A stretch of DNA of 35,303 nucleotides from assembly GCA_016124525.1 (NCBI GenBank), contig WGNO01000070.1, positions 1 to 35,303 on the forward strand, written 5' to 3'. Below, piece by piece: positions 15,186 through 23,417 of the stretch. A program made the position numbers and the translations under genes. The notes under the pieces were generated by a model. The model saw only the letters and a list, made by a program, of their open reading frames with translations. It did no database searches and was not told the DNA's origin. Position 1 is the stretch's first letter. Each line of letters starts with the position of its first letter. This DNA comes from Nostoc sp. RI_552. GTDB taxonomy: Bacteria > Cyanobacteriota > Cyanobacteriia > Cyanobacteriales > Nostocaceae.

Positions 15186-16985
15186 ATGGAAATTGATAGT
15201 AATTTTACTACCTTGAAACCCGAAACACCAGACATAGTTTGCCTGTCTAATTTGCGTTGGAATTGTGTTCACCCCAGACTAAAACACATTTTAAGTCGTT
15301 GTACTTCACAAAGGCGAGTATTTTTTATCGAAGAGGTAATATTTACTAATCAACTGATAGGGCGGTTAGATATTAGCCAAGATAAGAGTGGGTTAGTGGT
15401 TGTAATTCCATCTCTGTCAAAAGGGCTGAGTGAGGAGAATATAAATGCAGATTTACAAACATTAATCAATGCTTTTTTGCTAGAGAATAATATTGAGAAT
15501 TACATTTGCTGGTACTGTACATCAAAGGCAATCGCTTTTACCAGTAACTTGCAACCCCAGGCAATTATATACGATTGCATGGATGAATTACCCACGATTA
15601 AAAGCATACCTTCTGCACTCCAAGAATACGAGAGAAAAATTTTCTCTCTAGCAGACTTGGTGTTTATTAGTGAACAAAGTAGCCAAGCAATTCAGGTACA
15701 TCAGCACCCCAATATCTATGCGTTTCCTAGTAGCGGCGATTGCAATCGCACTTGGATGACAATAATGAAGCTGATAGACTTTGCCATTGCCACTCGCCAT
15801 CAGGAAGGCACAAATAGTCACCATAAAGCAATGCTGGGTTACAAAGCACGAAACAAAGTTGTGATTACAGATTTGCTATTTGACTACTTAATTGTCGGTG
15901 CGGGATTTTCTGGTAGTGTTATTGCCGAACGTCTCGCTAGTCAGTGTGGCAAAAGAGTGTTAGTTGTGGACAAGCGTAATCACATTGGTGGCAATGCTTA
16001 CGATCATTATGACCATCATGGCATTCTCATACACAAATACGGCCCCCACATCTTTCACACTAATTCCCAACAAGTTTTTGAATACCTTTCACAGTTTACT
16101 CAGTGGCGATATTACCAACATCGCGTCCTCACTAGCGTAGATGGACACCTGTTCCCTATTCCCATTAACCTGGATACCATCAACAAACTCTACGGTATGA
16201 ACCTCAATTCATTTGAGGCGGAGGAGTTTTTCAAATGCATTACTGAACCTAAAGAATACATTTGCACCTTAGAGGATCTGATAGTCAGCAAAGTTGGTAA
16301 GGAACTGTATCAAAAATTCTTCCAAGGTTACATTCGCAAGCAATGGGGACTCGACCCTTTGGAATTGGATAAATCATTTATTTGCAAAGTTTCTACCCGT
16401 ATCAACCGCGATAACCGATATTTTACTGACACTTACCAAGCAATGCCTTTGCATGGTTTTACTCCGATGTTCGAGAAGATGTTAGATCATCCGAAGATTA
16501 AGGTGATGCTAAACACCGATTACCGGGAAATAGAGCAGGTGATACCTTGGCGTGAAATGGTTTACACAGGGGCGATTGATGAATTTTTCGATTATCGCTA
16601 TGGTAAATTACCCTACAGATCAATTAAATTTCAACACAGGACACATAACACCTCTGTGTTTCAACCAGCGCCAGTCATCAAGTATCCCAATGAACATCTG
16701 TACAGTCGTGTGACAGAATTTAAGTATTTAACTGGACAGGAACACAACAAAACTAGCATTGTTTATGAGTTTCCCCAGGTAGAAGGAGACCCTTATTACC
16801 CTGTACCACTTCCTGAAAATAATGAAATTTATAAGAAATACAAAACCATGGCAGACGCTATGGTAGGGGTTTATTTTGTAGGACGGTTAGCGAATTATAA
16901 ATATTACAACATGGATGAATGCGTGGCTCAAGCTCTCTCTACATATCAAAAAATCATCTCCATGCCAGTAGGCAAGGCTTTTTAG
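15186..16985 (+). CDS. glf: Glycosyltransferase-like domain fused to UDP-galactopyranose mutase
   Basis: A two-part protein of 599 residues from the ATG at 15186. Residues 16-185 resemble the N-terminal half of a GT4-like glycosyltransferase (DIVCLSNLRWN, SQRRVFFIEE, AIIYDCMDELP, ADLVFISEQS, HPNIYAFPSS); the donor-binding second half is absent. Residues 232-599 are a complete FAD-dependent UDP-galactopyranose mutase: FAD loop DYLIVGAGFSGSVIAE, GGNAYD, the substrate region KYGPHIFHTNS, FFQGYIRKQWG, HRTHNTSVFQPAP and the C-terminal FVGRLANYKYYNMD. It interconverts UDP-galactopyranose and UDP-galactofuranose. A TTG at 15129 is an alternative start. With the GT2 gene before it, this suggests Galf-containing surface glycan. 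The N-terminal domain may be a non-catalytic module. Confidence 0.87.
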   Translation: MEIDSNFTTLKPETPDIVCLSNLRWNCVHPRLKHILSRCTSQRRVFFIEEVIFTNQLIGRLDISQDKSGLVVVIPSLSKGLSEENINADLQTLINAFLLENNIENYICWYCTSKAIAFTSNLQPQAIIYDCMDELPTIKSIPSALQEYERKIFSLADLVFISEQSSQAIQVHQHPNIYAFPSSGDCNRTWMTIMKLIDFAIATRHQEGTNSHHKAMLGYKARNKVVITDLLFDYLIVGAGFSGSVIAERLASQCGKRVLVVDKRNHIGGNAYDHYDHHGILIHKYGPHIFHTNSQQVFEYLSQFTQWRYYQHRVLTSVDGHLFPIPINLDTINKLYGMNLNSFEAEEFFKCITEPKEYICTLEDLIVSKVGKELYQKFFQGYIRKQWGLDPLELDKSFICKVSTRINRDNRYFTDTYQAMPLHGFTPMFEKMLDHPKIKVMLNTDYREIEQVIPWREMVYTGAIDEFFDYRYGKLPYRSIKFQHRTHNTSVFQPAPVIKYPNEHLYSRVTEFKYLTGQEHNKTSIVYEFPQVEGDPYYPVPLPENNEIYKKYKTMADAMVGVYFVGRLANYKYYNMDECVAQALSTYQKIISMPVGKAF

Positions 16986-17278
16986 GCAGTTCAAAAATCA
17001 CAAATCATACTTGACTAATGCTGTTACAGCACTTTACAAGTAAATGAAGTATAGTTGTTAAGATTATAAATCTTGTGGGGTAAGTATCCTCCCCGCTCTT
17101 GTGGATCTCGCCTAGATCCAATTGTCTGTAATATTTATCCGTTCTTACCCCCCCTTGAAAAAGGGATGATTGACATACTCATCACGTTCCACCCCCAAAC
17201 GAGAACCTGGGGTATATAAACTTAATGTGTAGTAAATTATCACTAAATGGTTAGTCAGACAGATGTCACCAATTAAAG
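16986..17278. other. Intergenic region with short hairpins and a possible element end
   Basis: Contains a hairpin at 17103-17119 (GGATCT, 5-base loop, AGATCC). Around 17167-17180, GATTGACATACTCATCACG resembles the inverted right ends of the tnpB elements elsewhere in the window (GTTGACACTCCCCACG). No gene is visible; it may be a small transposon scar. Confidence 0.4.
17103..17119. repeat. Short hairpin GGATCT-CGCCT-AGATCC
   Basis: Perfect 6-bp stem with a 5-base loop, about 120 bases after the glf stop. Not followed by a T-run; role unknown. Confidence 0.35.
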
Positions 17279-17452
17279 TTGTCATCTAGCCTGGGAAAGT
17301 CCAATAATGGAATTAGAGCTAACGTGATTTATCCCACTGCTATCTCTGTACCGGAACCACCAATTCCCAAACCAGCACCAGAACCAGTACCAGCGCCCAT
17401 TCCTCAAACCCTTTCTGGTAAAGTGCCCCAAACCATACCTGAACCTGTTTAA
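17279..17452 (+). CDS. Possible Pro-rich mini-ORF, 57 aa (doubtful)
   Basis: An open frame from a TTG at 17279 to TAA at 17450-17452. Its second half is strikingly Pro/Glu-rich: [20 protein letters not shown], then [15 protein letters not shown]. Such composition is typical of periplasm-spanning or linker segments and is unlikely in random AT-rich DNA. There is no ribosome binding site before the TTG and no signal peptide, so it may be the surviving C-terminal end of a longer, lost gene. It ends 35 bases before ychF. Confidence 0.3.
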   Translation: MSSSLGKSNNGIRANVIYPTAISVPEPPIPKPAPEPVPAPIPQTLSGKVPQTIPEPV

Positions 17453-17487
17453 ATTGACTTTGTACTTCACAAAATCTCAAATCGAAA

Positions 17488-18579
17488 ATGCTAAGAGCCG
17501 GAATTGTCGGACTTCCCAACGTCGGAAAATCTACTTTATTTAATGCTGTGGTTGCTAACGCCAAGGCGGAAGCAGCTAACTTTCCTTTCTGCACGATTGA
17601 ACCGAATGTGGGCGTTGTCTCAGTACCGGATGAGCGCTTAAATGTTCTGGCTAAAATTTCCAGTTCTGCACAAGTTATACCAGCACGTGTTGAGTTGGTA
17701 GATATCGCTGGCTTGGTTAAAGGTGCAAGCCAAGGAGAGGGACTAGGTAATCAATTTTTGTCCCACATCCGCCAAGTTGATGCAATTGTCCATGTGGTGC
17801 GCTGCTTTGAAAATGACGACATTATCCACGTAGCGGGTTCCATTGACCCGGTACGAGATATTGAAATCATTAATTTAGAATTGGGTTTATCCGATTTGGC
17901 GCAAATTGAACGGCGAGTTGAACGTACTCGCAAACTAGCACGTACCAGCAAAGATGCACAATTTGAAATCACGGTTTTAGAAAAGTTATCTGCTGCTTTA
18001 AATGAAGGTAAATCTGTCCGTCAGGTGAGTTTAACTCAAGAAGAAGCGGAAATTATTCAGGGGTTAGAACTACTGACAAATAAACCAATTATCTATGCTG
18101 CTAATGTGTCTGAAGATGAATTAGCAACTGGTAATGAATATGTTGAACAAGTCCGACAAGTTGCGGCTAGGGAAAATGCCCAAGTTGTCGTTGTTTCAGC
18201 GCAAGTGGAAGCGGAATTGGTGGAATTACCAGAAACAGATAAAGCTGATTTTTTGGCATCTTTAGGTGTACAAGAAGGTGGTTTAAAATCTTTGATTCGT
18301 GCTACTTATGCTCTTTTGGGCTTGCGGACATATTTTACTTCTGGCTCCAAAGAAACCCGGGCTTGGACAATTAGTGCTGGAATGTCTGCACCCCAAGCTG
18401 CTGGGGTGATTCACTCTGATTTTGAACGGGGATTTATTCGCGCTGAAACTATTGCTTATGAAGATTTGGTGGCACATGGTTCCATGACTGCGGCGAAGGA
18501 AAAAGGCTTAGTTCGCAGTGAAGGTAAAGAATATATTGTGCAAGAAGGCGATGTAATGTTATTCCGGTTTAACGTATAG
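17488..18579 (+). CDS. ychF: Redox-regulated ATPase/GTPase YchF (OLA1 family)
   Basis: A universally conserved Obg-related P-loop NTPase that binds ribosomes and usually prefers ATP. The P-loop GLPNVGKST is at 8-16, the switch II motif [18 protein letters not shown] begins at 71, and the G4 position is non-canonical (NVSE near 209 instead of NKxD), which is the YchF feature behind ATP preference. A coiled-coil helical insert (about 130-200) and a C-terminal TGS domain (about 280-363, ending [11 protein letters not shown]) complete it. The length of 363 residues is standard. A GC hairpin follows the stop at 18594-18615. The gene looks intact and housekeeping. Confidence 0.96.
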   Translation: MLRAGIVGLPNVGKSTLFNAVVANAKAEAANFPFCTIEPNVGVVSVPDERLNVLAKISSSAQVIPARVELVDIAGLVKGASQGEGLGNQFLSHIRQVDAIVHVVRCFENDDIIHVAGSIDPVRDIEIINLELGLSDLAQIERRVERTRKLARTSKDAQFEITVLEKLSAALNEGKSVRQVSLTQEEAEIIQGLELLTNKPIIYAANVSEDELATGNEYVEQVRQVAARENAQVVVVSAQVEAELVELPETDKADFLASLGVQEGGLKSLIRATYALLGLRTYFTSGSKETRAWTISAGMSAPQAAGVIHSDFERGFIRAETIAYEDLVAHGSMTAAKEKGLVRSEGKEYIVQEGDVMLFRFNV

Positions 18580-18593
18580 TTAAAGCAATTTTT

Positions 18594-18615
18594 GTGGGCT
18601 TGGTATCTTGCCCAC
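18594..18615 (+). terminator. Probable ychF terminator hairpin
   Basis: GTGGGC (18594-18599), 10-base loop, GCCCAC (18610-18615), then CTTTAT, starting 15 bases after the ychF stop. The T-run is short, so termination efficiency is uncertain. Confidence 0.45.
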
Positions 18616-18700
18616 CTTTATCTACTTACAGTAGATAAAATAACTATTGAGGGAAAATTTAGAATTGACAATTATGTGTTTTTAACTGTTGATCTTTAAT

Positions 18701-19609
18701 TCACTTTTCCCCCATTATGTACACATAGGAACCCAAGTTTTCATCATCTGTACCTAGAACCACACCACCCTTTGCCCCGGAAACAAGTTCTATTGCTTCA
18801 ATTTTGCGGTAATGAGAACGGTGGAGAGGTATAAATTCAGAATTCTGTCGCCAGATTATTTTGTTACTATTAAATCCCAAGGAACCGGCGATATATACAG
18901 CTGATTGGAAAGGCCCATCATCTCCAGCATCACTGGCGGAGGTGATATACACAACTCCTGTGGGGTCTATTTTCAGATCGGAGATATGACGCACATTCTC
19001 AGAAGGAAATGGTACTTGCAATGAGCTTGAACCTGCAAGAGTAATTTGATATTTAACTAAATCCAAAATTCCCCAATAAACAATTGCAGGCTCCGCTCCT
19101 GCGCCTCGATGCGCCCACATAGCAACTAATTTATCATCTATATTTTGCAAGGCAAATGCTTCTAAGTTACTGCCTTTGGGTAGTGGTGGTAAGTTAAATT
19201 GTCCTATAGCTGCAACAGTTTTTTTGCCAGCATCTAATTGCAGATAATAAGCTTTGCCAAAACTGGTTAAAGCGATAAAATCAGTATTGTTTTTCCCCGG
19301 AACAGCTGTGATGGCTTCTAGGTCAACAGGTAATGGTGTATGAGTTGTCCATTCTACTGGTAAATACTGGGCTTGCTCGTAATTATGAATACTAATTATA
19401 GCTAGACGACCTTGGTTACTTTGTTTGTTATCATGAACGATCAAAAAATTTAGAGTATGACTTTGCTGTTCTACTAAAGCCATACCACTGATACCAAACA
19501 AAACACCACCACGAACTGGTTGCCAATCTCGCGCCCAAGTTGGCTGGGATACAAGTAAACATGTACTGAAGACCACTAGAGTGAGGAATAATCCCACAGA
19601 TTGAGGCAT
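18701..19609 (-). CDS. Secreted beta-rich protein of unknown function, 302 aa
   Basis: The ATG at 19609 gives a clean signal peptide (MPQSVGLFLTLVVFSTCLL, cleavage near QPTWA-RD); an upstream in-frame TTG at 19639 is less likely. The mature protein has repeated blade-like patterns: VLFGISGMALV, TLNFLIVHDN, LEAITAVPGK, FIALTSFGKAYYL, HISDLKIDPTGVVYITSASD and KIEAIELVSGAKGGVVLGTDDE. These suggest a six-bladed propeller related to SdiA-regulated or phytase-like propellers. No catalytic residues can be assigned. It is downstream of dapF on the same strand with 103 bases between them, so co-transcription is possible. Confidence 0.72.
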   Translation of the reverse strand: MPQSVGLFLTLVVFSTCLLVSQPTWARDWQPVRGGVLFGISGMALVEQQSHTLNFLIVHDNKQSNQGRLAIISIHNYEQAQYLPVEWTTHTPLPVDLEAITAVPGKNNTDFIALTSFGKAYYLQLDAGKKTVAAIGQFNLPPLPKGSNLEAFALQNIDDKLVAMWAHRGAGAEPAIVYWGILDLVKYQITLAGSSSLQVPFPSENVRHISDLKIDPTGVVYITSASDAGDDGPFQSAVYIAGSLGFNSNKIIWRQNSEFIPLHRSHYRKIEAIELVSGAKGGVVLGTDDENLGSYVYIMGEK

Positions 19610-19683
19610 GGTTTCAAAAATATATCTGTCGATGCTCAATCATATCAAAGTCAGTCCATGGCATTAAGGTACTAATATGACCA

Positions 19684-19702
19684 TGAGGGCTGAGAACCCT
19701 CA
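19684..19702 (-). terminator. Small hairpin after dapF
   Basis: TGAGGG (19684-19689) and CCCTCA (19697-19702) with a 7-base loop, 11 bases beyond the dapF stop. On the minus strand it is followed by TGGTCATATT, without a clear T-run; a weak terminator or processing site. Confidence 0.35.
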
Positions 19703-19712
19703 CTATAAGCTG

Positions 19713-20552
19713 TTAAACTTGACCTGTAAATACCCGTTGAGCTGGGCCTGTCATGTAAATTCGTTGGTCGATTTCTGACCATTCAATTTGCAAACAACCT
19801 CCAGGTAATTCTACTGTGGCTGTGCGATCGCATTGTCCAGTTAAGACCCCAGCGACTAAGGAAGCACAAGCACCTGTACCACAAGCTAATGTAATACCTG
19901 CGCCACGTTCCCATACCCGCATCTTCAAATAGTCGCCACTGACGACTTGAATAAATTCTGTGTTTGTGCGTTGGGGAAAGGATGGGTGATGTTCAAATTG
20001 TGTGCCGACATTTTCTAAATTAATGGCGGCGACATTTTCCACAAAGGTGATACAGTGGGGGTTGCCCATGCTGACACAGGTAACTTCCCAAGTTTTACCT
20101 GCTACTTCTAAGGGTTGATTAATCACTTTTGTCTGAGCAGCAACCAAGGTTGTGGGAATTTCCCCAGCTAGCAATCTTGGTATACCCATATCCACCTTCA
20201 CTTGACCATCAGCCATGAGTTGAGGTGTAATTGCACCTGCTAAAGTATGAATGCGATATGAGTCTTGGTTTCTGGATTCGCCTTCTAAATCTGCCAAAAA
20301 TCTTGCTAAACAGCGAATACCATTACCACACATTTCCGGTTCTGAACCATCGGAATTAAAAATCCGCATAGTATAGTCAGCACCATTTTCTCCAGGTAGG
20401 GCAAAAATTACACCATCAGCACCGATACCAAAATGGCGATCGCACAACTGAACTCCTTGCTCTGGAGTCAATATGGGTGATGATGACGAGCGATTGTCAA
20501 CTAAAATAAAGTCGTTCCCCAAACCATGATACTTAGTAAATTCAATTGCCAT
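19713..20552 (-). CDS. dapF: Diaminopimelate epimerase
   Basis: Converts LL- to meso-diaminopimelate for lysine and peptidoglycan synthesis, as a cofactor-independent epimerase with two cysteines. Both catalytic cysteines are seen: Cys75 in [14 protein letters not shown] and Cys224 in [10 protein letters not shown]. The family start [20 protein letters not shown] and the substrate segments GADGVIF and GNPHCITFV are intact. The length of 279 residues is normal. It is divergent from the interrupted hfq at 20731; dapF and hfq are neighbours in several cyanobacteria, including Synechocystis. Confidence 0.96.
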   Translation of the reverse strand: MAIEFTKYHGLGNDFILVDNRSSSSPILTPEQGVQLCDRHFGIGADGVIFALPGENGADYTMRIFNSDGSEPEMCGNGIRCLARFLADLEGESRNQDSYRIHTLAGAITPQLMADGQVKVDMGIPRLLAGEIPTTLVAAQTKVINQPLEVAGKTWEVTCVSMGNPHCITFVENVAAINLENVGTQFEHHPSFPQRTNTEFIQVVSGDYLKMRVWERGAGITLACGTGACASLVAGVLTGQCDRTATVELPGGCLQIEWSEIDQRIYMTGPAQRVFTGQV

Positions 20553-20639
20553 TGTTCCGATGATGAATTACGAATGATTAGAGCGTTGAGTATGGGGTAT
20601 GAGGAAACCTCATTCCGAGTCCCCAGTCAATCTATTTTA

Positions 20640-20697
20640 AAATTTGGATTTGCAATTTTAGGTTGTACTTCAATCCAAAATCCAAAATCTAAAATTA
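20640..20697. repeat. Low-complexity CCAAAATC-type filler between dapF and hfq
   Basis: Contains CCAAAATCCAAAATCTAAAATT (two close repeats of an 8-base unit) facing TTTAAAATTTGGATTTGCAATTTTA in the other orientation. Similar filler is common in Nostoc-type intergenic regions. It could form a weak AT-rich hairpin; no function is visible. Confidence 0.4.
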
Positions 20698-20730
20698 TGC
20701 AGTTTCTTAATTCTTCCATCATTACGAAAA

Positions 20731-20946
20731 ATGACTATAACCAAATTTGATGGCTTATTACCTACCATTGGGCAAGTACAAAAACTGATTAGAGAAAAAA
20801 CAGTAGTAGAGTGGAAACTGCTAACCGGTGATTTGCTCCCAGGTGGAGCTTGCTGACAAGATCACCACTGTGTTTGTATTGTAAAGGAGGAAAATCAGGA
20901 AATCACTATTTGGAAACAGGCGATGGCGTACTTACAGCCGAAATAA
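20731..20946 (+). pseudogene. hfq: hfq interrupted by an in-frame TGA at codon 42
   Basis: A 71-codon frame that matches cyanobacterial Hfq across its whole length if one stop is ignored: MTITKFDGLLPTIGQVQKLI, REKTVVEWKLLTGDLLPGGAC, TGA (20854-20856), QDHHCVCIVKEENQEITIWK, QAMAYLQPK, TAA. Known cyanobacterial Hfq proteins have Trp at the TGA position (pattern VLWQDPxCVCI, and RWQD in Synechocystis), so a single TGG to TGA change explains the stop. Sm1 (VEWKLLTGD) and Sm2 (TIWKQAMAYLQ) remain, but residues around GGAC have drifted. The truncated 41-residue product would lack Sm2 and could not form the normal ring. No ribosome binding site is evident at the ATG. A sequencing error or readthrough are alternatives. 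It sits beside dapF, as in other cyanobacteria. Confidence 0.82.
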
Positions 20947-20970
20947 TCAAACATCCTCATGACTCAGTTC

Positions 20971-23244
20971 TCAATAAAATTTCGTGATTAGTTTTTTGCT
21001 GTTAGTAAACAATGGTTGTACTTGATTTAAACTCAGCACTTTACCGCATAACAGCACTTGGTCACCAACTCGGAAATCTGTCTTGTGATCAGGACTGGGA
21101 ATAAACTTACCATCTCGCCGTATCCCTTGCACTTGTACTTCAGATTCTTGGTGAAGACCTAAATCTACAATAGTCATACTTAGAACAGAAGAATCAGGAT
21201 GAACTGTAACCCACTGACAAGCGTTATTTGTTCCCGGAACAGCCACTTTTCCCTGAGCCAAGTCTTCTAAAGCTGCTATTTCCTGAGATGCTCCCACTAC
21301 CAACAAGCGATCGCCTTCTTCTAATTTAGTTTGAGCACTGGGATAATCTATTTCTTCTCCGTTAGCACGGCGAATAGCCATTAAACTTGCCCCTGTTAAG
21401 TAGCGGATATCTGCTTCTGCTAAACTCATGTCAATCAGGGGTGAATTAGATGGTAGGCTATACCAACGACGATTTAAATTACGAGTGACTTGCTGCAAAT
21501 CACGGGACACTTCTAATGGAGTTTGCTCTGGTCGTAATGCTAAATAATGATCGTTGCGAATTTGCTGCATTTCTTGTTGCACCATAAACGATAAAAACCC
21601 TAAGCTGGTTAATAAATGGTTGGCCATTTCCAAGCTAGCTTCAAATTCTGGTTGCACTACTTCCTTCGCTCCCAGTTGATAAAGCACTTCAATATCTTTA
21701 TTTTGGGTGGCGCGGACAACCAAATCTAATTCAGGACATAATTCTAGAGCCCGTTTAAGGGTCAGACGGGTACTCATGGGGTCGGGAAGTGCGATGGCCA
21801 TTCCTTTGGCATTGTTGACACCAGCTGTTTCTAGAACGTGAAAACTCACACAATTACCATAGACATAAGGCACTCCCTCATCTCGCAATTGCTGTATTCT
21901 TCTTTCTGATTGGTCAATGACTACCACAGGTAAATTGTGTTTTTGTAACAACTTGACCAAATTCTTGCCTACTCGCCCATAGCCGCAGACGACGACATGA
22001 CTTTTTGAGGGTACATTGTCTGAGACATCACGCGGATAAACTTCTTCTAAATATGGTTGCAGCCAGGGCATTGATTCGGCACAATTAAATAAAAATGGTA
22101 CTAATCGCAACACAAACGGAGTGAGCATGAGTGTAACTGCTGTGGTTCCTAAAATCAGCAAATATACTCGCCGAGAAACTAATCCTAAAGCCTGCCCCTC
22201 ACTGGCAAGCACAAAGGAAAATTCACCAATTTGCGCTAATCCTAACCCAGCAATTAAGGCTGTTTTCAACGGGTAGCGAAATACAGTGACTAAAGGCGTG
22301 ATAATTAAAAACTTACCGAGGAATACCAGTGCTACTAATACCAAAATCAATTCCAGATTATTCCACAAAAACACCGGGTCAATTAACATCCCAATGGCGG
22401 CAAAAAATAAACTTGCAAAAATATCTCGTACTGGTTCTACATAACTGAGGGCTTGGTCGGCATATTCCACTTCTGAAATCATTAAGCCAGCGACAAACGC
22501 CCCCATCTCAATAGAGAGTCCTAAGTGTTCTGTTAGCAGAGCAATACCTAAACACAGCGTTACCACCCCTAATAGAAACAATTCTCGGCTTTCAGTGCGG
22601 GCGACGATTCGCAACAAAGGCGGTATCAGCCAAATCCCCGCTACTACTGCACCTCCAGCAAATAAAGCCAGCCTTAATGCGGCTGTCAGCACTGCCATAC
22701 CAATGGTTTCTGCTGGTTGATTCAGGGCTGGTAATATAGCAATCATTAATCCCAGTGCTAAGTCTTGCACTACTAATATCCCCAGCATCACTTGTCCGTG
22801 GGGGGTTTCTGTTTCGTTGCGCTCCATTAAGCACTTGAGAACAACTGCGGTGGAAGATAAAGATAAAATTGACCCCAAAAATACACCTTTAGCGGGTAAG
22901 TCGTCCCAAGCTCCCATGATTCCACAGACCACCACTGTGAACAGAATCGTTAAGGCAATTTGTAAGCCACCACCACCCAAAGCGATGGCTTTAACTTTGT
23001 TTAATTCTGCAAAGGAAAATTCCACACCCAAGGCAAATAACAAAAAGGCGACTCCGAACTGAGCTAGAGTTTCTACTTGAATAACTTCTTTAATTACTCC
23101 TAGTCCGGCTGGCCCCACAATCATCCCGCCTATGAGATAGCCTAGCAGTACAGGTTGGCGTAAAAGTGAAGCCAACAGTCCACCACAGGCGGCGACTGCG
23201 AGAACTGAAACTAAATCAACGATTAGTCTAAAGTCTTCTGGCAC
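20971..23244 (-). CDS. CPA2-family cation:proton antiporter with RCK (TrkA-N/TrkA-C) domains
   Basis: A KefB/KefC-like K+ or Na+/H+ antiporter or channel in the inner membrane. Residues 5-385 hold about twelve membrane segments, including GYLIGGMIVGPAGLG, FGVAFLLFALGVEF, the family motif LVVQDLALG (158-165) and GLAQIGEFSFVLASEG. A Rossmann RCK-N domain follows (HVVVCGYGRVGKNLV, 416-430, NAD-binding type with GxGxxG), then two TrkA-C-like domains (about 575-660 and 680-745; EEGDRLLVVGAS and RVGDQVLLCGKV). Cytosolic NAD(H) or nucleotide ligands probably gate it. The start is GTG at 23244; no ATG lies in the open frame upstream. The length of 757 residues is longer than KefC because of the second C domain. 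The ion transported is not certain. Confidence 0.88.
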   Translation of the reverse strand: MPEDFRLIVDLVSVLAVAACGGLLASLLRQPVLLGYLIGGMIVGPAGLGVIKEVIQVETLAQFGVAFLLFALGVEFSFAELNKVKAIALGGGGLQIALTILFTVVVCGIMGAWDDLPAKGVFLGSILSLSSTAVVLKCLMERNETETPHGQVMLGILVVQDLALGLMIAILPALNQPAETIGMAVLTAALRLALFAGGAVVAGIWLIPPLLRIVARTESRELFLLGVVTLCLGIALLTEHLGLSIEMGAFVAGLMISEVEYADQALSYVEPVRDIFASLFFAAIGMLIDPVFLWNNLELILVLVALVFLGKFLIITPLVTVFRYPLKTALIAGLGLAQIGEFSFVLASEGQALGLVSRRVYLLILGTTAVTLMLTPFVLRLVPFLFNCAESMPWLQPYLEEVYPRDVSDNVPSKSHVVVCGYGRVGKNLVKLLQKHNLPVVVIDQSERRIQQLRDEGVPYVYGNCVSFHVLETAGVNNAKGMAIALPDPMSTRLTLKRALELCPELDLVVRATQNKDIEVLYQLGAKEVVQPEFEASLEMANHLLTSLGFLSFMVQQEMQQIRNDHYLALRPEQTPLEVSRDLQQVTRNLNRRWYSLPSNSPLIDMSLAEADIRYLTGASLMAIRRANGEEIDYPSAQTKLEEGDRLLVVGASQEIAALEDLAQGKVAVPGTNNACQWVTVHPDSSVLSMTIVDLGLHQESEVQVQGIRRDGKFIPSPDHKTDFRVGDQVLLCGKVLSLNQVQPLFTNSKKLITKFY

Positions 23245-23417
23245 AAATTTTGCAAAGAATATAAAGTCTATTGCATTTAGGATACAAAGTTTTTATATCT
23301 GAGAGGGGGTGAGGGGTAATGATTTTTTACTAGATGTAGAAAAACAAAGTCCCATAAGTCCGGGATATCAAGATCCCGGACTGATCTGAGTTGCTCGCCG
23401 TTTGCAGCAGTTTCGGT

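Noticed and set aside
17282..17594. Minus-strand Trp/Val-rich frames opposite the Pro-rich mini-ORF and the ychF start
   Set aside because: They are the antisense of Pro codons and of ychF; composition is an artefact.
20526..20750. 74-aa plus-strand frame over the dapF start and the hfq leader
   Set aside because: It overlaps dapF antisense, runs through low-complexity filler and has no family similarity; the hfq frame at 20731 explains the region better.
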